NCBI RefSeq assembly: GCF_040412425.1
Contig: NC_089795.1
Location: 82,083,663 to 82,147,662 of the forward strand
DNA from: Macrobrachium rosenbergii
Taxonomy: Eukaryota > Arthropoda > Malacostraca > Decapoda > Palaemonidae
Direction of reading: 5' to 3'
DNA: 64,000 nt
Shown: positions 37,101 to 47,739 of the stretch, piece after piece
Numbering within the stretch: the stretch's first letter is position 1
Layout of the letters: each line of letters opens with the position of its first letter
The notes under the pieces: generated by a model
Seen by the model: only the letters and a program-made list of their open reading frames with translations
The model's database searches: none
Told to the model about the DNA's origin: nothing
Position numbers and translations under genes: made by a program

Positions 37101-40100
37101 CTAAACTGGTTTGCTTTTGGATATGAAGTATTTTTCCACTTCCAGGAGCGTCTCCAGAGATGTGTTATGGTTTGCCAAGATCGAGTTCGTGACCAGGTTA
37201 ATGCAGATACCTCAGAATCTCAGGTATGTCCTTGTATGTGATCAAAATCTGTTTGGAATGAATCTCTTAACCCAGGATTGTTTGGCATGTCAGCGTAAGT
37301 CTTACAGCCTGGTGGATGCTGAGAAATTTCCTCTGCCTGTGAGCTTGCCAGTCTGCAAACTAATGAATAAATTCTCCTGAGAGGCATTGTGTTGAAGGGG
37401 TTACTTTTTCCCCTAATGGAGGGCAGCCAGTGGATTCAGTTGCCATAGACCCCTTCCAGGCATTCTATGTTTGGGCCTTTGTCTTGGCACGTTGGTGAAT
37501 GCACCCTGTACTGGGTTGTTCTCCAAGGTGGACAGGTGAAGTTTCAGAAACTGTTGGTGTCAGGAGGAAGGTCATTAACCTTCTAACCTCCTTCTTCCAC
37601 CAATCTGGGAACCCTTGAGCAGACTGTATTGAGGAGGGAAGATGCTGTTTTTGGCCCTTTCCCAAAACAGGCTTAGATCATGAGCAGTCTGCTTGTGGAA
37701 CCAATCATTGTCTGGCTATCCCTTACTCTTTCCAGAGAGCTAGATTGAGGCAGTGGCAAAGTGTTTGGCAATGCAGGGCACTGATCTACTGTTTAGTATC
37801 ATGCAAGATTTTTGGGGGGTCTTAAACGAGGGCTGTAGCTGAATTTTCAAGTGTGGCCACACCTGTAACATCAGGTTCAGGGAAAACCCAGACCTCCAAA
37901 CCCTGGTCAGTAGCACAGCAGTTTTCTTCCATGGGAAAGGGCCTGAAAGATTCTCAGGCCCAACATGAAAAGTCTGGTAAAAGGTAGATAAAAGAAGAAT
38001 GGACACAGTAGTAGGCAGGCCCCACTCTAGTTGCTGTGAATAGTGGGATTCCTGGCATAAAATTGGGTTGTAACATAGATGTGTTACAGGGTGGATTCCA
38101 TAGTAATTTTAGTTCTTTGGAATGGAGTCTTCTCAAACTACTGAGTACCATTCATCTCTTAGTACAGGTATACTGGTAGTTAATCACTAATCTGGTTCCA
38201 TCACTAATTCAGCACTAATTTCAACTACATGTTCATAGTCATTTTGGTTTTATGATAGTGTAATTTAAAATTTCTGTGGTTGTCACACCGACCTGCTGCT
38301 TCTGTCTGGTAGTGCTGCTTGCTTCAGAGTCACTATTAGTGTCATTGCTGCATAAACGCTTTCAACATTGCTGTAAATGCAAACCATTCCCATTTGTTTT
38401 TCTCTATGATAACCTACTACTTTTAGCCCCCCCCCCAGCCATGGCTCCTGTTAATAAAGTAAGTGCTTCTTGTGTAAAGTGCAAACAGTGTATATTTTCT
38501 ATGAAAGATATGGTTGAAATTCTGAGAAAACTTGACATCAGTGTTTATGTGAGAAACGTAGGTGAACTTTACAACTGTTTATGACTTAAGAAACAGAAAG
38601 AAAAAATTACTTAATTACATGTAAATGCAGGTCTTTAGAGAGGAAGGTGTGCATATGGTCAGTAACTCAATAGCTGTCAACAGCAAGATAAACTTGACTG
38701 GAAACAGTGGAAATAAAAGACAAAGAACTCAGTCACTGGATGTTAAAATGCACTTGAAATCAGTAAAAAATATAATACTTGAAAGCATTTTCTTCTGACG
38801 TCTAGCTGAGGGAGAGAGAGGTGCAGACATATGTATTCTTGATGCGTAACAGTAAAAGATGTGCACATACATGTGTGTTATTGATACTTAGTGGTAAACA
38901 GCTAGATTAGCTGATGTAAAACACGGGAAAGAAAAATATTATTAGGTAATTGTTGTCTGCTAAAGTGCACCCAAATTCAGTAACAAAATACATTAAGGTT
39001 TTAAAACATTTTCTTCTGATATAAAGTAATGGAAATAAAAAAAAGAATTCTTAGTTGTCGGTTGTTGAATTGCACCAGAAATCAGTAACAAAAAATAGCA
39101 ACTTTTAGTACAGTAATTAGTAATGAATAGAAATGTACAGTATATTCTTTTTTACAAGTAGCTGTACGTACAGATGTTTTCAATAGGAGTTGAGAGCTTA
39201 AAGGAGGAGGGTCATCATCTAAAAGAAGAGAAGAATTATTGGGTGTTTTGTATGCATGGCATTACTATAAAAAACAGAACCTATGTAACATGCTGGATAT
39301 ATAAACTTTATTCCATCCATTTCACTGCTGCTTGAGTGGTAGTTAAGTGTACTGCAACCTAACCACTGTGATCTGGCAAAAGTATCAATCCAGCACCCTG
39401 TGATCCCAGTGATACCTGATTAATGATGGTCAACCTGTACAAGATATGCAGTTAATTGCAATTCTCTCTCCTTTTCTTCTTTGTGGTTGCATATCACAAA
39501 GTTTTCTAGAAATTTTTTTCCCATTGCAAGTGAAGTTGTGGACAGTCTTCGTAATCCAGAAGTTCAATTGTTGGAACTATGGAAATTCAAACATGGTGAA
39601 GAGGATTTTTTGTATAGTAGGCTGACATGAGTCTCACTTCATAGATTGTAATTTTTTTTTTTAATGTTATTTATAGTACATGTTTTTCTTGGTTATTTTT
39701 CTTTTATAGTTTATTTTTTATTTCTGTTTCCACTTTTATATTGGGCTACTTTTTCTAATAGAGGCATAGGCTTGTAGTATTCTGCTTTTCCAACTAGGTT
39801 GCAGCTCTGCTTGTAATAATAATAAAAATAATAGTAATGATGCAGACTACCCTTCAAGTACCAGGATTACGCCCTCAACTTATTGCTTGTGCTGATCCCA
39901 TTTCTGGCCTACCCATTAGGAGCTACCAGAGGTCTAGCCCTGTCAGTAGAGGTTAAACCATACTGGAGAAAGACACTCACAACAATGAGCATGTTCTTCT
40001 TTTCTTGGTCTGGAATTTTATCTATATACCTTCCTAGGACTAGTACTCCAGGGAATGCTCTTTAAGGGTCCTTCAGTCGGTGGGAAGGAACAAGGAGAAG

Positions 40101-43100
40101 TAACCATAATACAGTCCTGAGCACATGATAATGGGAAAGATGGTGGTGAATGTAATTTTGATATAAACAGTAGTTTTTTTTAGTTAAAGGAGATATGTAA
40201 GTGGTTGGATTCTTTCTTGTTAGAACCTGTGGTAGTGGCAAGGCAAGTTCCAACATCTTCAAAGGATGTTAGGCTTGTGGCCTTTCATCTGCCACACAGT
40301 CCTCCTTCATTCTTCTATTATGGCATCTTAGCTGTTATAACACTTTGCACATGCATTAGCTCAGTTTCATTTCCATGCATGTCTACTGTGGAAGGTGGTC
40401 AGTAGTGAGTTAACAAGGCATACATTTTTATACATTTCTGTTATCAATGTTCTGTCACTCAGTCTCAGTTCTGTTTTGGCGGCTTAGAACTTGTCATGCC
40501 GTTATATTAAGTGCGAGGCAAATCTTTAATTTCTCTTTACATTCTTATTCTTCTCCTCTAAATTGAGATTTGGTCATTGAAGGGTTTGTAAAACAAATTT
40601 ATTTTTAAAAAACAAAGTTAACTTTTCTTACAAATTTTTATTTTAAAATGGCACAAAGTTAAGAGATGCCTTGTTTATGTGCATTACACAGACACGAGTC
40701 TTAATTGTTTGAATATTTTTGTCTTGGACTTTTCATGGCAAACTGTTGCTATAAGTGAGGGGGGTATGAAAAATTAAGATTAGAATTGTATAAGAGGTAT
40801 AGTAAAATAATCTTGATTATTCTAAGGCATTGATGTATCAAGGGAACATGGCTACTTGTCCTATCATGTGATATGCATAAGTGTATTCTTTTCAGACTTA
40901 TTCTGACGTTATGACACATTCAGTATGTACTGTATAAGCAAATCCTTTTACAGGCTATTATTGTTCAATGGCTATTTGTGCTTGGATGATAAGCATTTCG
41001 TGTATAGGATTTTGTCATCAGAAACTGGCAAAGTTAATCCATAACTAAAAACCATTTTTGTATTGTGTGGCATGTATATGATGACAACTGTATTTCTAAA
41101 ATCTGATGCTGAACTCTATTCAATACTTTTTACTGTGTTCTGTTTGGTCTCAAGTTTCAAGATTTTTTATGTAAACACAGGACAAGTAAGCTTCTTACTT
41201 AACAATAATGTTTTATATTGTATTTTAAAGCCCCTTTGTAACTGGAAGAACTGTTCTTGGCAGGATTCAGGGCAACGCAAGGGCACATTATCTCTTGCCA
41301 ACAGTGCAGGAAGTGTAATGCGTCAAGCAGCTCTTGGGGTTGGAGGGGTATGAGTAGTTTTTAGTTCTTGAGTGTTGGTAATGCTTTTGGGGGTGGACTA
41401 AGCTTGGTGTTTTGTGGGTAGTGTAGAGGCTATTAATTTGAATTCCTTCTTAAACATGATCGTAGGTAAGTTGGAAGGGTTCTTTTCAGGTTATAGGGTG
41501 GAGTATTGAGTAATTTTCATTTATTTACACATACCCAAATAATTGCAGATAGCTTCCAGCCACTTTGCAGTGAAATGCATATATAGCATTATTTTAGATA
41601 GGAACTTTGAACTAAAATGTTTCTTTTATTGAGCCTAAATTTTGAAGAATTTGCTTTAGAAGTAGTCACTTGGTGTGAGTATATCTGTTTGTGGCAAAAT
41701 TCACTGTTCAGCATACACATATATGATTGGCATGATTAATTACTTGTGTTAGAAGTTTCACCACTAAGGGCAGTATGTCATCATGAATGGAGGTTTTAAT
41801 GTTGCTAATTTTTCCTTTTTCATTTTTGTTATTGATAGTGCCATGTACTGGTAACTGAAATTTTTCAGATAATTTGTTTCTAAAACACTTTAAATTTTTT
41901 ACTCAGGTAGTTCCGTATTCTTAGTTTTTTAGTAGTGTTTTGTTGGGTAACTCATTCAGTCTTGCACACAAAAATGGTAATGCAACTATTGTTTTATTTG
42001 TGTTTAAGTATATTACAGTATTTTACAAAAGCTTGAGTCTTTTTTCTGAATTATGGCACACTAAAATTAGGTATTTGTAATTTCTTTTCAAATTAGTTTT
42101 TAGTAAGTATATGTTGCATAGAAAATGCACTGGAAGTCTTTTTCCATTAGAAATAATTGTTTTTTATGTATCCAAGTTTGATAAGATTGAAAATGTAGCA
42201 AAAAGCACTTGCTTTTAATGACATCTCTTTAAAAAACCGTAGGTCCATGTTTATTATATACATGCAATATCATATTACATTTTCACCAGTCAGAAGGGGG
42301 AGCTTTAATATTGTTGTTATTGCTGTAATGAATACTTGTTAGTTTTTATTCAGAGCGGTTTGAAAGTGTGACTAGAGACTGGTATGTAGATTATTGTCAT
42401 ATGATTTTCATTAACGATTGACCTTGAAGTTTAGTGCATTCACGTTCAACTTATAATGGATTTTGATAATGTTGAAGGTCGATATATTGCCACCCTGTAA
42501 CCAGATCTTAGATGATATTATGGTACTATACTAAAAAAGGTTTCTGATGTGATATTGGTAAATATCCCAAAACTTGAAGAACAGTTTCAGTTTAACATCC
42601 CTTTTAATTGGCAAGAATTTGAGTGGTTGACTTTCAGGTTGTTTTTTAACTTTTTTGCTTTTAATATCCTTGCTAAGTTTTTTCATGGTTTTGTTTTCTT
42701 CTAACTTCATTTTTCTATAGTTTTCCTTATGTTAGTGCGTATTTGTTCGTAACAACCCCATCATTCTTATAATGCCCATGTCAAGGTCTGCAACAATCCC
42801 TGAGACTCATAAGTCTTGTTCACAAAAGGAGAGGAGCACTCCCTTGCAACACGAGTGCCACTTGAATCCTAATCCAGTTATCCATCAAAGTATCTTGTAA
42901 TTAATAAATCTGCCAAGTTTTCAACTGTTGTTTTGTGTTTGCAGGCTGTTTCCTTGAGCAGAATTCGTTGGTTTTTCCTAATGTAAATATTTATTACATT
43001 TTATCCTTTTCTGTGGTAGCTTTTGGAGTGTTGGATTATGAATTATACGTCGTACTTGCATCTTATCAGGTTTTTAATGTATTCAGTCTTTTTATTCATA

Positions 43101-46100
43101 CTTGGCAACTAGTCAACTAATTAACAAGCAGAAGCCAAGTTTCCTTTGTGGTAACCCTTCTGTTTTTATTTTTGGTACTAAGTGAAGGGTAATGAACAGG
43201 CCTTACTACTTTGCACAGGTTTAAGTTTTCCATTATTTTGTATATACTTTTGTGTTAATAATTAATTTCTGATGTAGTATATGAATTTCTTGTTTAAGTA
43301 ATGTTGGCTCACCATTTTTCAGATTCTGGTTTTTTGCCTTTGCTTTTTTGGGGAGGGTAATTTTTTTTGTTCTATACTCATCATCCAAAAACCTTCCCTT
43401 ATATAGAATTTTTTCTCTCATAAATCTTGACTATACAGTAATACAGTATGAGTTTGTGGCAGTATAAATTGTGAAACTTGTTTAACTGTGTCAGATGCTG
43501 GAGTTTAAGATTCTTCCCAAATGTAATGATCAGAAGTACCTATATATGCACAGACCTTGGACTCGACAATAGCTGGAACATCTGTGAATATCAGGCCTAA
43601 CCTATTACCAGAAGTATGTGTGGGTTCTTCAGTTAGCTGGACAAAATTGAAAGATACACAGAACTCAAGAACAGACATGCCATGTTGATCTGTGGAATGT
43701 GAATTAGCCACTCGCTGTGCTTTGCATTATAGTCTCCACAAGTAATGAATGAAGCTTTTGGATCCTGTGACTGAACCATACTAATCCTTTCCAAGAGACA
43801 GTCATATTCCTACTGTAGGAATATGATGGATGTTCCAGTCATGAGGTACATCTATGGCTCTTCCTGCTTTATTAGCATTGGAATTATTTCCTTTTGGATG
43901 GGTTCTTTCTCATATTTCTGTTATTCCTGATAGCCCACGACTGGCCAAATCCATTCCACAGTTGCTTTGCTCACAGACTGAGTCTACCACCCATCTGTCT
44001 TTGCAAAGCCTGCCCCACACCTTTACCCACAGGGCTCATATACCTGCCCTTTGCTAGGATACCTTCTCATGTTCATGCTCTTGTCTTGCACTGACAGTTG
44101 ACCAGATGGCCTGCTCATCTGCTCCTCCTCTCTTACTTTTTCACTCAGATAGGAAGAAGCCTCCTTTATACTTCACACTTATAGGAAGTTGTTCATGTTA
44201 ATCATATTACATATTTGGGAGTGTTTTTTTCTTTTGTTCGATAAGGAGTGACTGCACCATTCTCGTTTATTCACTTCTTCCTTGGTAGTGCCTGAAACTA
44301 ATTGTTGCACCAATGTTCTGTTGCTCAGCTGTGACTGCAGTACTTGCTGTTTCTCTTATACTTCTTAGTTGATGGTGTTTGCTTTCTCAGCTGCTGTTTC
44401 TGTAGAAGTAGGAATTCTCCCTTCGCCTCCATAATACTGGTAACCATATCTACTCCAGTGACAGACCTGCTTCAGCAACATCATTGCCTTAGTGACTGCA
44501 CCTATGGTTGTAAGCAAGTCCCCAAAGAACTATGTGGTTGATAGTTATTATTTTTCTAAGAGACTTCAAGTGAATGTCAACTTTCTCAGCCCAAATTATC
44601 ATTGAGGTCATGTCTCCACACCAGAGTGTCAGTAGGCATTGGGATCGTAACTTTTCCAATCATGACATCACTTTTCTTTGGAAGACATGATAATTATCAT
44701 TGAGCCTCATGAGTACTGCTCAGTGGACTGATAATTCTTCTTCCAATGAAGGCACTGTCAATAGTGACTAGCCTGCTCCAGTGATGGTCTTCATTAGCAT
44801 CCAGAGGTCTATTCGATGGCATGCATAGAGTTTTGTTTTTAATATTCTGGTACTGATGGTCATTCTTGCTATAGTAAGCAAACCTGCCTTACTGATGTTT
44901 CCTGTTTTAACACTTGCACTTGCTTATTGACGGGTTTGTTATGAAAAAGCTTTCATAACTTGAGATGGTTCTTTGAAAAGGTTTTCATAGAGGGAACTCG
45001 CCAGTCTTCTTAGTGCACACCTTTCAACTTTGCTGTTATTGTAGTAGAGTGCTAATTCTACACAAATAAGGTGTTTGGTAGATGGATGCTTTATGGTTCC
45101 AGATGGCACTGGTGTCACGAGAGAGTGGTATCCTTTTGTGAATAAAAGACTATAAATCCAAGGGATTATTGTGAACCACTATTTGGGATATGATCGATTG
45201 GTTGTATGAAAAACTGTTTTCATGTTATAAAATTTTTATTAAATAGTTTTATTGAATAGATACATGCAAGAAAGATTCTGATACACAATTGTTTCCCTTT
45301 GATTACTGTTTTTGAATACTGTATGTCAAATGACCTTTTTTATTTTTATTTTTTGAGTATTTTTTATTTTTTTTTTTTTGATATCACTAGTATAAAGTTT
45401 TTAGTAGCTCTAAAATGTTTGGGGTTTTATTGCTTTCTTTAATTGTAATGTTAACCAATATAAGTAATGTGTTTGTATTTTTTGGGCTTATGAATGCATA
45501 TCATATGAGCAGCTCTTTTGTCCTTAGTTTGAGTGGACAAGTGTTGGTGTTTTGAGAAGTTATGGGCTTTATAACTATCCTGGAGTAAATATTCCAAGGC
45601 CTTGCAATATCTGTGGAGTGCTGTGGATTGGTCAGAGATGCATGTTTCATTACTGACCCATTAAATGATATTTTGCTTTTGAAGTATGTCCACTGGTTTG
45701 TAACTTTAGATAGTCATGAAGAAGTATGGCTAAATGGCAGAGATTCTTAGTTTTCACAACAAAATGCTTTCAAAAGAACATGCCAAGTGCTGCTACTGGA
45801 AAACATTTTAGAATATTAATACAAGTTTGGCTGTATATAAATTTCTCATCCATCCCAAGCTCCATACATGGCAGTAAAGTGCTTGCTTAGCTTGACCATA
45901 GCAGTCATTCTTTTAATGAGTGTAATTGCAAAAACAATATATTTATCCTGAATTTGAAGGGTTGAATATAAGAGAGGACGCTTGTTCCAGCCAGTCAGGA
46001 TATATAACAGTGTTAGTAGTGATCTCTTTGCCCAGGTTTGTTGGTTGTACATAAAGTTGGTTTTTATTATTGTTGTTAACAGTCTTTTCCTCTTTTTTCA

Positions 46101-47094
46101 TTCATGTCAATATGCTGATAGTTTTTTAGATAAAATTTGCAGTATTATTATATCTTTTTATATGCAATATCATTTTAGATAAAATTTGCAATATTATTAT
46201 ATCTTTTTACATGCAATAGTATTATATCTTTTTAAAGCTAAAGTACACTTATTGGGTTAGCTGTTTCAACAGGCTTTCGCTCTATGGTTGTGAAGCATAG
46301 ATCTGCAGATCCCTTATACAGTACATAACCATCTTAGAGCCTACCAACATTTGCAGTGCCCAAGGGAATGTTTTGAGAATAACATTTAAAATGTCAGAAA
46401 GCCAGTATTTCTGCCTATGAGCAATTCTACCCCAGTTATGAGATCCAATATCATTCCCTTCTATCTTTAGTTACAGGATTCCATGCCCATTTCTTGGAAA
46501 ACACTCTTAAATTACTAGCTTTGTGCACAGGAATGGCAACAGTTGTGCATCACCACAGTGCAGTTTAGCATGCATAGAATATCTGGTTTTGTGGTTTTTT
46601 GTAACACAAAATTTGTAAAACAATTTATGATCACCAAATAAACCCATAATTGTTCCTACACAATATACAAACCGTTGGTCTTTACATATTCCTTATGTAA
46701 AGACCTCAGGTTTGTATAGTTAGGGAAAATACAAATTACTTTAAAAATTTGTCATTTTACATAAGAGTCTTGCTGCCTTCTTCTGTCCATGGGTGACTTA
46801 ATCTCACTGGATAATAACTACGAGAGGAAACTTCCTTGATTATTCCTTGTGTGTATGTTTTTTTTTTTTTAGTGGTAGAGGATAATTGCAGCCAGGCCTG
46901 TGGAATGGAGTTTGGTGTATATATTGATTTTGAATTTAATAATTACCTTTGTATCTCATGTGGAAAGATTATCAAATTCAAGGCCAGCAGAAAGTATTCC
47001 AAAGACCTATATTTTGTGTGACTAGCATAGCATTTTTGTTTTATTTCTGTGAAAGAAGACATTTAAAATTAGAGTGGTTCAGTATACAAGCAGA

Positions 47095-47132
<38 letters not shown>

Positions 47133-47389
47133 TGAAGTACAAGGTATGAATGAAGAAATAAATATTGGTTTTGACCACTTGTGAAATATGATTTTCTGTT
47201 GGATTTTATAATTTTGAATTAGTTGTTTTATTCTTATTTTCACTCTAATTTGTTTCTGTCTTTACTTAACAGGTAGCTGTTTACAAGGCAGAATTTGAAG
47301 GATGTGCAATGCAGTGTGTGGACGACCATATTCAGCTGATGCCATCAGTTAAAAAGAGAATTGCAAATATTTTATCAAAGCATTCATAG
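31068..47389 (+). CDS. FAM136A: FAM136A family protein, four exons
   Basis: It encodes a 140-residue FAM136A orthologue; the human protein is of similar size (138). FAM136A is a small mitochondrial protein of poorly defined function, and its cysteine pattern is typical of intermembrane-space proteins. Coding exons are 31068-31154, 34604-34744, 37146-37223 and 47273-47389, all phase 0 with GT-AG introns. Residues 1-29 (HRIQEAMTALVDDLDKTYLR) match the N-terminal helix. Four CX3C pairs are visible at Cys35/39, 53/57, 82/86 and 113/117, and CVDDHIQLMP matches the conserved C-terminal segment. No cleavable presequence is evident. The start is chosen at AAAAATGG; an upstream in-frame stretch lacks an ATG. 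The last intron is 10 kb, very large for such a small gene. Confidence 0.95.
31990..33080 (+). mobile_element. Possible decayed retroelement gag region in FAM136A intron 1
   Basis: A GC-richer block within an AT-rich intron. Shifting plus frames give Pro/Ser/Leu-rich low-complexity segments (for example FSYFLLPLLPHQALSPSFLC) and a frame from 32323. The style resembles degraded gag-type reading frames of crustacean retroelements, but no diagnostic motif is present. Confidence 0.25.
33611..33702 (+). repeat. 46-bp tandem duplication
   Basis: Two essentially identical copies of a 46-bp unit beginning AAAATTGTAAAATAGTTAAT lie head to tail. High identity implies a recent event. Confidence 0.93.
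33938..34275. mobile_element. Candidate pogo/Tigger-like MITE
   Basis: One side reads ACTGGACCCCCACCTATTCG and the other CCCCCGTGAATACTGTGGG, giving imperfect inverted ends of the GGACCCCC...TTCGCGG type seen in Tigger-like elements. The interior is AT-rich, non-coding, and contains two copies of TATAAGCATTTTTAGAGG. Boundaries are approximate. Confidence 0.45.
34604..34744 (+). CDS. FAM136A: FAM136A exon 2
   Basis: It encodes SMHLCSADCCDKKESSVDQV, then HRCIESC and PLTQAQSFVQNELSQFQ, carrying the first two CX3C pairs. The acceptor is TTTTTCAG and the donor GTATGA. Confidence 0.96.
35239..35788 (+). mobile_element. Pogo/Tigger-like MITE with internal 21-bp minisatellite
   Basis: Ends AGGCAGTCCTCGCTTACCGG and TAACCGGGGACTGCCTGTA are near-perfect inverted termini, flanked by TA. 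The interior (about 35325-35680) is a tandem array of roughly 17 variants of a ~21-bp unit close to GGCAAGTGGTTTATTGGCGTC. The open frames here are by-products of that repeat. It belongs to the same family as 15675-15914. Confidence 0.7.
36171..36385 (+). repeat. ~110-bp tandem duplication
   Basis: Two diverged copies share TGTATTTGTATGC, GTTGAATATGA, TAATTTTTATG and the block ATATAAATATTCCCTTTTAA near their ends. They lie in FAM136A intron 2. Confidence 0.88.
37146..37223 (+). CDS. FAM136A: FAM136A exon 3
   Basis: It encodes ERLQRCVMVCQDRVRDQVNA and DTSESQ, carrying the third CX3C pair. The acceptor is ACTTCCAG and the donor GTATGT. Confidence 0.95.
37390..38010 (-). repeat. Unidentified GC-richer block in FAM136A intron 3
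   Basis: Less AT-rich than its surroundings, with short minus frames such as SMILNSR-type and KGSQIGGRRRLEG segments interrupted by stops. It may be an old retroelement gag or UTR, but no diagnostic motif was found. Confidence 0.25.
41264..41347 (+). CDS. Possible alternative cassette exon of FAM136A
   Basis: An 84-base segment lies between an acceptor-like CTTGGCAG and a donor-like GTATGAG. It is open in the frame and phase (0/0) of the flanking FAM136A exons 3 and 4. It would insert 28 residues beginning DSGQRKGTLSLANSAGSVMR. Its GC content (45 of 84 bases) is well above the surrounding intron. The insertion is not part of the FAM136A family core as I know it, so it may equally be a chance or repeat-derived segment. 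Confidence 0.25.
43505..43830 (-). mobile_element. LINE endonuclease fragment in FAM136A intron 3
   Basis: The minus strand reads FITCGDYNAKHSEWL, then after a one-base shift STDQHGMSVLEFCVSFNF, PTHTSGNRLGLIFTDVP and YIGTSDH. GDYNAxH and TSDH are signature motifs of the apurinic-type endonuclease domain of non-LTR retrotransposons (Jockey/I-like style). No polymerase follows. It is a dead fragment. Confidence 0.75.
43831..45030. other. GC-richer intronic block next to the LINE fragment
   Basis: Short frames on both strands, none recognisable. Its position upstream of the endonuclease on the minus strand would fit a decayed ORF1/5' part of the same LINE, but this is inference. Confidence 0.25.
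46127..46224 (+). repeat. 49-bp tandem duplication
   Basis: Two near-identical copies begin TAGATAAAATTTGCA and include ATTATTATATCTTTTTA. A partial third copy follows. Confidence 0.9.
46260..46510 (+). mobile_element. Possible LINE C-terminal fragment
   Basis: A plus frame reading LSLYGCEA at its start, followed by shifted pieces, is reminiscent of the LYGCEAW stretch downstream of LINE reverse transcriptases. The evidence is thin. Confidence 0.25.
46707..46760. repeat. Third copy of the shared ~53-bp motif
   Basis: CAGGTTTGTATAGTTAGGGA through AAAATTTGTCATTTTAC closely matches 18803-18854 and 20154-20207. Confidence 0.7.
47097..47124. repeat. (TC)n microsatellite
   Basis: A pure TC run 150 bases before FAM136A exon 4. 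Confidence 0.95.
47273..47389 (+). CDS. FAM136A: FAM136A exon 4 (terminal)
   Basis: It encodes VAVYKAEFEGCAMQCVDDHI, then QLMPSVKKRIANILSKHS, with TAG at 47387-47389. It holds the fourth CX3C pair. The acceptor is TTAACAG. Confidence 0.96.
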   Translation, partial: VAVYKAEFEGCAMQCVDDHIQLMPSVKKRIANILSKHS

Positions 47390-47727
47390 AACCTTCTAGC
47401 GTATATATTTGTTGAAAGTTTTCAGTCTGGGTTAGTATAATAGTTGTGAATATTGTAGACCTTTTAAGTAAGGTCTTTATTGAATAATGAAAACGAGTAT
47501 ATTTTCTCTTGCTGTTCCTTGCCGTCAACCAAGGGGATCCTTGTGACTAGAGATTGTGCCAAGCATTGTAGAAATGGAGAATTTGTTGCTTTGAAGCATG
47601 AAAATCTGTTTCTGAACCTTAATGTCTTTTTTAACAACAGTCTGCATATTTTTATGATGGGATTGGGAATCAGAAAATTGTTGTTGCATTGAAGGCTCAG
47701 ATCAGATGGAATATTGATGAATGAATG

Positions 47728-47733
47728 AATAAA
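47728..47733 (+). terminator. Candidate polyadenylation signal of FAM136A
   Basis: AATAAA lies 339 bases after the stop codon, in a plausible 3' UTR. A second AATAAA at 49027-49032 would give a much longer UTR. Confidence 0.4.
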
Positions 47734-47739
47734 GGTACT

